Positions 35,157 to 44,100 of a stretch of DNA of 64,000 nt are shown piece by piece (position 1 is the first letter of the stretch; every line of letters begins with the position of its first letter). The stretch lies in contig CM056389.1 in assembly GCA_029718625.1 (NCBI GenBank), positions 10,295,109 to 10,359,108 on the forward strand, in the 5' to 3' direction. The DNA comes from Synaphobranchus kaupii. Its lineage: Eukaryota; Chordata; Actinopteri; Anguilliformes; Synaphobranchidae. Under the pieces are notes generated by a model that was not told where the DNA came from, ran no database searches, and worked only from the letters and a program-made list of their open reading frames with translations. The position numbers and the translations under genes are program-made.

Positions 35157-38100
35157 ATATGTTTGTACATGCATGTGTGTTTGTCTGGGGTACAAATTCT
35201 GCTTAAAATGGTGAGGTGTCAAGATTCGAGAAGGCTGAAGTCTTTTTTTTGCCTTGGATTTCATTAGATGCTCTAATCAGTATTCATGAAACTGATCTAG
35301 AATCAGCTTTTGTCTGTCCTAACCCCAACCCCAACCATTATGAGCCAAATGGTCAAAACCGATCTCAGATCAGCACTCTTACTGTGAGACACTGTAGAAA
35401 TGACCCAGCTTGTGCTGAACAGGCAGACCTATCCTCTCTCCTCTATTCTACACTAGCGCCTAAGGACACTCGCTGCGGTGAAGGACAGGGCCTCTCACCC
35501 GCAAAGAGCGGTTATAAGATCCACGGTAACCGCAGGAGAGCGCAGAGCTCTCCCCCAGGAGGCTCATGGGATTGCGTTTCTAGGCGCATTGTACCCTGAA
35601 GAGCTCCGTTACAAACAAACACCCACGCTTCCCGCTGAGCCCTTAACACTCACGGCATCTGTTAGCAGTGTTATGTTACGTACAGTACTTCCGCAGCGCT
35701 TCCTTATGACAGGTATGCCCATATATAGAAGAGCTCTCTGGTGAATAGTAGAATAGAGGAACATTATGTGGGCTTGTGACAGAGGGTTTGTTGGCTGTGA
35801 AAGGTAGAATTGAGTCGTTTATATTTGTCTGTTCTCCTAGTTGTCTCTGTGATAAACATTATTTATACAGCACTTCTCATACAGGCATTAAAAGCTCTGA
35901 GCGTACGTGTCTGTGTTGGTGGATTGTGCTGTTTGTGTCTCTGTGTTGGTTGTGTGTAATATATAGTATGTGCTGGTTGTCTGTACTGATAGTATAATGT
36001 ATGTGCTCATAGTGTAATGTCTGTGCTCATAGAGTAATGTCTGTATTGATAGTGTAATGTCTGTACTGATAGTGTAATGCCTGTACTGATAGCGTAATGT
36101 CTGTGCTGAGAGTGTAATGTCTGTGCTGAGAGTGTAATGTCTGTGCTGAGAGTGTAATGTCTGTGCTGAGAGTGTAATGTCTGTGCTGAGAGTGTAATGT
36201 CTGTGCTGAGAGTGTAATGCCTGTGCTGATAGTGTAATGCTTGTGCTGAGAGTGTAATGTCTGTGCTGATAGTGTAATGTCTGTGCTGAGAGTGTAATGT
36301 CTGTGCTGAGAGTGTAATGTCTGTGCCGATAGTGTAATGTCTGTGCCGATAGTGTAATGTCTGTGCCGATAGTGTACTGTCTGTGCCCATAGAGTAATGC
36401 CTGTACTGATAGCGTAATGTCTGTACTGATAGTGTAATGCCTGTACTGATAGCGTAATGTCTGTACTGATAGCGTAATGTCTGTGCTGAGAGTGTAATGT
36501 CTGTGCTGAGAGTGTAATGTCTGTGCTGAGAGTGTAATGTCTGTGCTGAGAGTGTAATGCCTGTGCTGATAGTGTAATGCTTGTGCTGAGAGTGTAATGT
36601 CTGTGCTGATAGTGTAATGTCTGTGCTGAGAGTGTAATGTCTGTGCTGATAGTGTAATGTCTGTGCTGATAGTGTAATGTCTGTGCCGATAGTGTAATGT
36701 CTGTGCCGATAGTGTAATGTCTGTGCCGATAGTGTAATGTCTGTGCCGATAGTGTACTGTCTGTGCTCATAGAGTAATGCCTGTACTGATAGCGTAATGT
36801 CTGTACTGATAGTGTAATGTCTGTGCTGAGAGTGTAATGTCTGTGCTGAGAGTGTAATGCTTGTGCTGAGAGTGTAATGTCTGTGCTGATAGTGTAATGT
36901 CTGTGCTGAGAGTGTAATGCCTGTGCTGAGAGTGTAATGTCTGTGCTGAGAGTGTAATGTCTGTGCTGATAGTGTAATGTCTGTGCTGAGAGTGTAATGC
37001 CTGTGCTGATAGTGTAATGCTTGTGCTGAGAGTGTAATGTCTGTGCTGAGAGTGTAATGTCTGTACTGATAGTGTAATGTCTGTGCTGAGAGTGTAATGC
37101 CTGTGCTGAGAGTGTAATGTCTGTGCTGAGAGTGTAATGTCTGTGCTGAGAGTGTAATGCCTGTGCTGATAGTGTAATGCTTGTGCTGAGAGTGTAATGT
37201 CTGTGCTGATAGTGTAATGTCTGTGCTGAGAGTGTAATGTCTGTGCTGATAGTGTAATGTCTGTGCCGATAGTGTAATGTCTGTGCCGATAGTGTAATGT
37301 CTGTGCTGAGAGTGTAATGTCTGTGCCGATAGTGTAATGTCTGTGCCGATAGTGTAATGTCTGTGCCGATAGTGTACTGTCTGTGCCCATAGAGTAATGC
37401 CTGTACTGATAGCGTAATGTCTGTACTGATAGTGTAATGCCTGTACTGATAGCGTAATGTCTGTACTGATAGCGTAATGTCTGTGCTGAGAGTGTAATGT
37501 CTGTGCTGAGAGTGTAATGTCTGTGCTGAGAGTGTAATGTCTGTGCTGAGAGTGTAATGCCTGTGCTGATAGTGTAATGCTTGTGCTGAGAGTGTAATGT
37601 CTGTGCTGATAGTGTAATGTCTGTGCTGAGAGTGTAATGTCTGTGCTGATAGTGTAATGTCTGTGCTGATAGTGTAATGTCTGTGCCGATAGTGTAATGT
37701 CTGTGCCGATAGTGTAATGTCTGTGCCGATAGTGTAATGTCTGTGCCGATAGTGTACTGTCTGTGCTCATAGAGTAATGCCTGTACTGATAGCGTAATGT
37801 CTGTACTGATAGTGTAATGTCTGTGCTGAGAGTGTAATGTCTGTGCTGAGAGTGTAATGCTTGTGCTGAGAGTGTAATGTCTGTGCTGATAGTGTAATGT
37901 CTGTGCTGAGAGTGTAATGCCTGTGCTGAGAGTGTAATGTCTGTGCTGAGAGTGTAATGTCTGTGCTGATAGTGTAATGTCTGTGCTGAGAGTGTAATGC
38001 CTGTGCTGATAGTGTAATGCTTGTGCTGAGAGTGTAATGTCTGTGCTGAGAGTGTAATGTCTGTACTGATAGTGTAATGTCTGTGCTGAGAGTGTAATGC

Positions 38101-41100
38101 CTGTGCTGAGAGTGTAATGTCTGTGCTGAGAGTGTAATGTCTGTGCTGAGAGTGTAATGCCTGTGCTGATAGTGTAATGCTTGTGCTGAGAGTGTAATGT
38201 CTGTGCTGATAGTGTAATGTCTGTGCTGAGAGTGTAATGTCTGTGCTGATAGTGTAATGTCTGTGCCGATAGTGTAATGTCTGTGCCGATAGTGTAATGT
38301 CTGTGCTGAGAGTGTAATGTCTGTGCTGAGAGTGTAATGTCTGTGCTGAGAGTGTAATGTCTGTGCTGAGAGTGTAATGTCTGTGCTGATAGTGTAATGC
38401 TTGTGCTGATAGTGTAATGTATGTGCTGATAGTGTAATGTCTGTGCTGAGAGTGTAATGTCTGTGCTGAGAGTGTAATGTCTGTGCTGAGAGTGTAATGC
38501 CTGTGCTGATAGTGTAATGCTTGTGCTGAGAGTGTAATGTCTGTGCTGATAGTGTAATGTCTGTGCTGAGAGTGTAATGTCTGTGCTGATAGTGTAATGT
38601 CTGTGCTGAGAGTGTAATGCTTGTGCTGATAGTGTAATGCTTGTGCTGAGAGTGTAATGTCTGTGCTGAGAGTGTAATGTCTGTGCTGAGAGTGTAATGC
38701 CTGTGCTGATAGTGTAATGCTTGTGCTGAGAGTGTAATGTCTGTGCTGAGAGTGTAATGTCTGTGCTGATAGTGTAATGCTTGTGCTGATAGTGTAATGT
38801 ATGTGCTGATAGTGTAATGTCTGTGCTGATAGTGTAATGCCTGTGCTGATAGTGTAATGCTTGTGCTGATAGTGTAATGTCTGTGCTGATAGTGTAATGT
38901 CTGTGCTGATAGTGTAATGCTTGTGCTGATAGTGTAATGTCTGTTGTCTGACTGTGCTGTGTTGTGCCGCTCCCTAGGGAGGTATCTATTGGTTCACCCT
39001 GATCGACTCGTTCAGCACCAGCTTCGGCCTCATCATCATCACTCTCTTCATGTGTATCGGGATCTCCTTCTTCTATGGTAAGTTCGGCCTGGCTCGGCTC
39101 GGTTTGGCTCGGCTCGGCTCAGCTCTGCACAGCGCAGTCCAGCTCCTATCTTCATCCGTTCATGTTCAGTATTAGATTTATTATGCAATCACCAGTATAT
39201 TAGATTTATTATGCAATCACCAGTATATTAGATTTATTATGCAATCATCAGTATATTAGATTTATTATGCAATCACCAGTATATTAGATTTATTATGCAA
39301 TCACCAGTATATTAGATTTATTATGCAATCACCAGTATATTAGATTTATTATGCAATCACCAGTATATTAGATTTATTATGCAATCACCAGTATATTAGA
39401 TTTATTATGCAATCACCAGTATATTAGATTTATTATGCAATCACCAGTATATTAGATTTATTATGCAATCATCAGTATATTAGATTTATTATGCAATCAT
39501 CAGTATATTAGATTTATTATGCAATCACCAGTATATTAGATTTATTATGCAATCACCAGTATATTAGATTTATTATTCAATCACCAGTATATTAGATTTA
39601 TTATGCAATCAACAGTATATTAGATTTATTATGCAATCACCAGTATATTAGATTTATTATGCAATCACCAATATATTAGATTTATTATTCAATCACCAGT
39701 ATATTAGATTTATTATGCAATCATCAGTGTATTAGATTTATTATTCAATCACCAGTATATTAGATTTATTATGCAATTATCAGTATATTAGATTTATTAT
39801 TCAATCACCAGTATATTAGATTTATTATGCAATCACCAGTATATTAGATTTATTATGCAATCACCAGTATATTAGATTTATTATGCAATCACCAGTATAT
39901 TAGATTTATTATGCAATCACCAGTATATTAGATTTATTATGCAATCACCAGTATATTAGATTTATTATTCAATCACCAGTATATTAGATTTATTATGCAA
40001 TCACCAGTATATTAGATTTATTATTCAATCACCAGTATATTAGATTTATTATGCAATCATCAGTATATTAGATTTATTATGCAATCACCAGTATATTAGA
40101 TTTATTATGCAATCACCAGTATATTAGATTTATTATTCAATCACCAATATATTAGATTTATTATGCAATCATCAGTATATTAGATTTATTATGCAATCAC
40201 CAGTATATTAGATTTATTATGCAATCATCAGTATATTAGATTTATTATGCAATCACCAGTATATTAGATTTATTATGCAATCATCAGTATATTAGATTTA
40301 TTATGCAATCACCAGTATATTAGATTTATTATGCAATCACCAGTATATTAGATTTATTATGCAATCACCAATATATTAGATTTATTATGCAATCATCAGT
40401 ATATTAGATTTATTATGCAATCACCAGTATATTAGATTTATTATGCAATCACCAGTATATTAGATTTATTATGCAATCATCAGTATATTAGATTTATTAT
40501 GCAATCACCAGTATATTAGATTTATTATTCAATCACCAATATATTAGATTTATTATGCAATCATCAGTATATTAGATTCATTATTCAATCACCAGTATAT
40601 TAGATTTATTATGCAATCATCAGTATATTAGATTTATTATGCAATCACCAGTATATTAGATTTATTATGCAATCATCAGTATATTAGATTTATTATGCAA
40701 TCACCAGTATATTAGATTTATTATGCAATCACCAGTATATTAGATTTATTATGCAATCACCAATATATTAGATTTATTATGCAATCATCAGTATATTAGA
40801 TTTATTATGCAATCACCAGTATATTAGATTTATTATGCAATCACCAGTATATTAGATTTATTATGCAATCATCAGTATATTAGATTTATTATGCAATCAC
40901 CAGTATATTAGATTTATTATTCAATCACCAATATATTAGATTTATTATGCAATCATCAGTATATTAGATTCATTATTCAATCACCAGTATATTAGATTTA
41001 TTATGCAATCACCAGTATTTTAGATTTATTATTCAATCACCAATATATTAGATTTATTATGCAATCATCAGTATATTAGATTTATTATGCAATCACCAGT

Positions 41101-44100
41101 ATATTAGATTTATTATGCAATCACCAGTATATTAGATTTATTATGCAATCACCAGTATATTAGATTTATTATGCAATCACCAGTATATTAGATTTATTAT
41201 GCAATCATCAGTATATTAGATTTATTATGCAATCACCAGTATATTAGATTTATTATGCAATCACCAGTATATTAGATTTATTATGCAATCATCAGTATAT
41301 TAGATTTATTATTAATTGATACCCCTATTGTTATTGTTATTTTTTATTGTTTATTGGTTATTAGCTTTTGAACCTGTGACTTTTAACCGCAGGAAGGCCC
41401 TTTCTCCAACAATGCAACACAGAGCTCTTCTCACCACAATGAGGACGCATTAGATAGGGCTCTGATTCGGACACAGCCAATTAGGACGCAGTAGATTGGG
41501 CTCTGATTTGCACACAGCCAATTAGGACATAGTAGATAGGGCTCTGATTCGCACACAGCCAAGTAGGACATAATAGATAGGGCTCTGATTCGGACACAGT
41601 CAATGAGGACGCAGTAGATATGGCTCTGATTCGGACACAGCCAATTAGGACACAGTAGATAGGGTTCTGATTCGCACACAGCCAATTAGGACGTAGTAGA
41701 TAGGGCTCTGATTCGGACACAGCCAATGAGGACGCAGTAGATAGGGCTCTGATTCGGACACAGCCAATGAGGACGCAGTAGATAGGGCTCTGATTCGCAC
41801 ACAGCCAATGAGATTCCACTTGGCTGCTGAAGTAAAGGAAGCTGTCTTATAATTGTGTGTGTGTGTGTCTGTGTATCTGTCTGTCTGTCTGCAGGTATAA
41901 ACCAGTTTTGTCAAGACATCATTGACATGATCTGCCGTTGTCCGCCCTGGTGCACCAAAGTCCTGTTCTACTTCAAAGCATGCTGGGTACTCGGCACTCC
42001 CGCCCTCTTATTGGTGAGTTCAGACATGATGAATCATGGAATCCTGTTTACTATATATAGTTACTTCCTCGTTCTTTTCAGGCTTAGACATGCCCATGAT
42101 GCATTGGTGCCAAACAGGAACTAAACAGCATTGTTTATTTACACGCGTACATTACTTCCTTGTTTGGCACCATTATGCAGACACAGCCACAGTCTGTAAT
42201 TAATCTATTTTATTAACTCTGGTTTGTGTGACGAGTTTTGATTATGAAAACCAAGAAATCTTGCATTCAGTGGCAGTACAGTTTATATATACAGACATGG
42301 TCAAATTTGTTGGTAGCCCAGGTAAAGAAGGGTAAAAATGGTTATAAAAAATTAACCGTTTGGTGAATTAGCTTAATCTCACACTGAAGAAATTAGAAAA
42401 ATCCAACCTTTAATTGACATTCATTTATTATGAGAAAAAAAAATCCCTCATCAAGAAATAATTATTTTTATCAAAACCACGTTGGCCACAGTTATTGGCA
42501 CCCCTGCATTCATATATAGAATAAAGTATAAACTTTTAATATTTGGTTGCATATCCTTTGCATGCCATGACTTCCTGATGTCTGTGACCCAACAACATCA
42601 AAAGACTCTTGATATCTTATTTTCTGGTACTCTTACAAGCGATACTAAACCTCTGCATTTGAATGGATCTCTATGGGAATTGGGGGGTGGGACTAGATTT
42701 AGCTGTAAATTACACTGGAACAGTATGGAACACATGGTTGGCTAAATAGCTCTAAGTCATCAAGGGTGTGACGTATCAAACAAGCCTACTCATCTTTACC
42801 AGGGGTACCAACAAATTTGAGCACGTCTGTATATATCTACTATATAGATTTTGGCATTTTTTCATGATACAGAGTCTTGGGTAATCACAGCTGTCATGAA
42901 CTCTGACCTGGAAGCTAAATAAGTGGACTGCTGAGACTGAGGCTGTGTCCGAATCAGAGCCCTATCTACTGCACCCTGTCTCCTGCGTACAGTGCACTGG
43001 CAGAAGTGTGCTGTTTAATGTGCACTGTTTAGCAGTCCACGATAAATATCCGCCATACTATTTGGAAGTGTCGTAAGCAGGTCATAAGACATCCCACCAG
43101 TGTTGCCATGTCTGCGGTTTACAGCTAAATTGGGATACTTTCAAAGTGCAGTCACGGGTAAAAATGAAAAGTCGCAAAGCACGCACTTATTTTAAAAAGT
43201 AAAAACATGATGATTTCTATTTAAAATACGTTGGTTTGGGTTAAAAATAGCCTATAATTTGGGCTAGTTTTGAGTCGCCATTTGGCTGGAAAGACTTACA
43301 AGATCTGGCAACCCTGCGCCCCACTCTTGCGCTGCCATGTCACGTGTTGTTTTTGTTGTATTTGAAGGAAAACGTCAGTGAAGCTGCTCCTCATTTTTTA
43401 AAAACGAAGCTTCACGTCATATTTATGTGACCAAAATGTTCGTGTACTCTACGACTTTCTCGCCCTATCTACTCACCAAGGCTACTCAACAGTGTGGAAG
43501 AGTGCTGATTCACATACTCACCAAGGCTACTCAACAGTGTGGAAGATGCTGATTCACATACTCACCAAGGCTACTCAACAGTGTGGAAGAGTGCTGATTC
43601 ACATACTCACCAAGGCTACTCAACAGTGCGGCAGAGTGCTGATTCACATACTCACCAAGGCTACTCAACAGTGTGGAAGAGGAAAATTTATTGCATTTCC
43701 CAGAACACCAAATGTCCCAGTTTTTATAAGATCGGGTTTTTAAAACATTTTTATTTATTTATTTAAGTTTCCGTTATTGCAATATATATACACAGGGTTG
43801 AAATCTGAAAAGGCTTACATGGACAGAGTCTTGATTTGTGGGCAATGTAGCCTGTTTATTTATTTATTCAGTGAAATGCAGTGTCCGGGCTTTTTTGTGA
43901 GTCAAAGGTGGCCCCAGGTGAGAATGGACCCTACAGCCTGTGAGGTTCCAAGCGCGGTTCCCCTAACGGTTGTGCTGTTCTCCTGCTTTCAGTTCATCCT
44001 GACGTACATTTTCATCGAGATGTACAACACCAACCTGCACTACGGGTCGTACGTGTACCCGCGTTGGGGCAAAGCCCTGGGCGTGTGCATGGGCGCCACC

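Noticed and set aside
36007..37770. 587-codon minus-strand open frame with an [13 protein letters not shown] repeat
   Set aside because: A stop-free reading of the 20-bp minisatellite: three units equal 20 codons, so the frame cannot close. No splice context.
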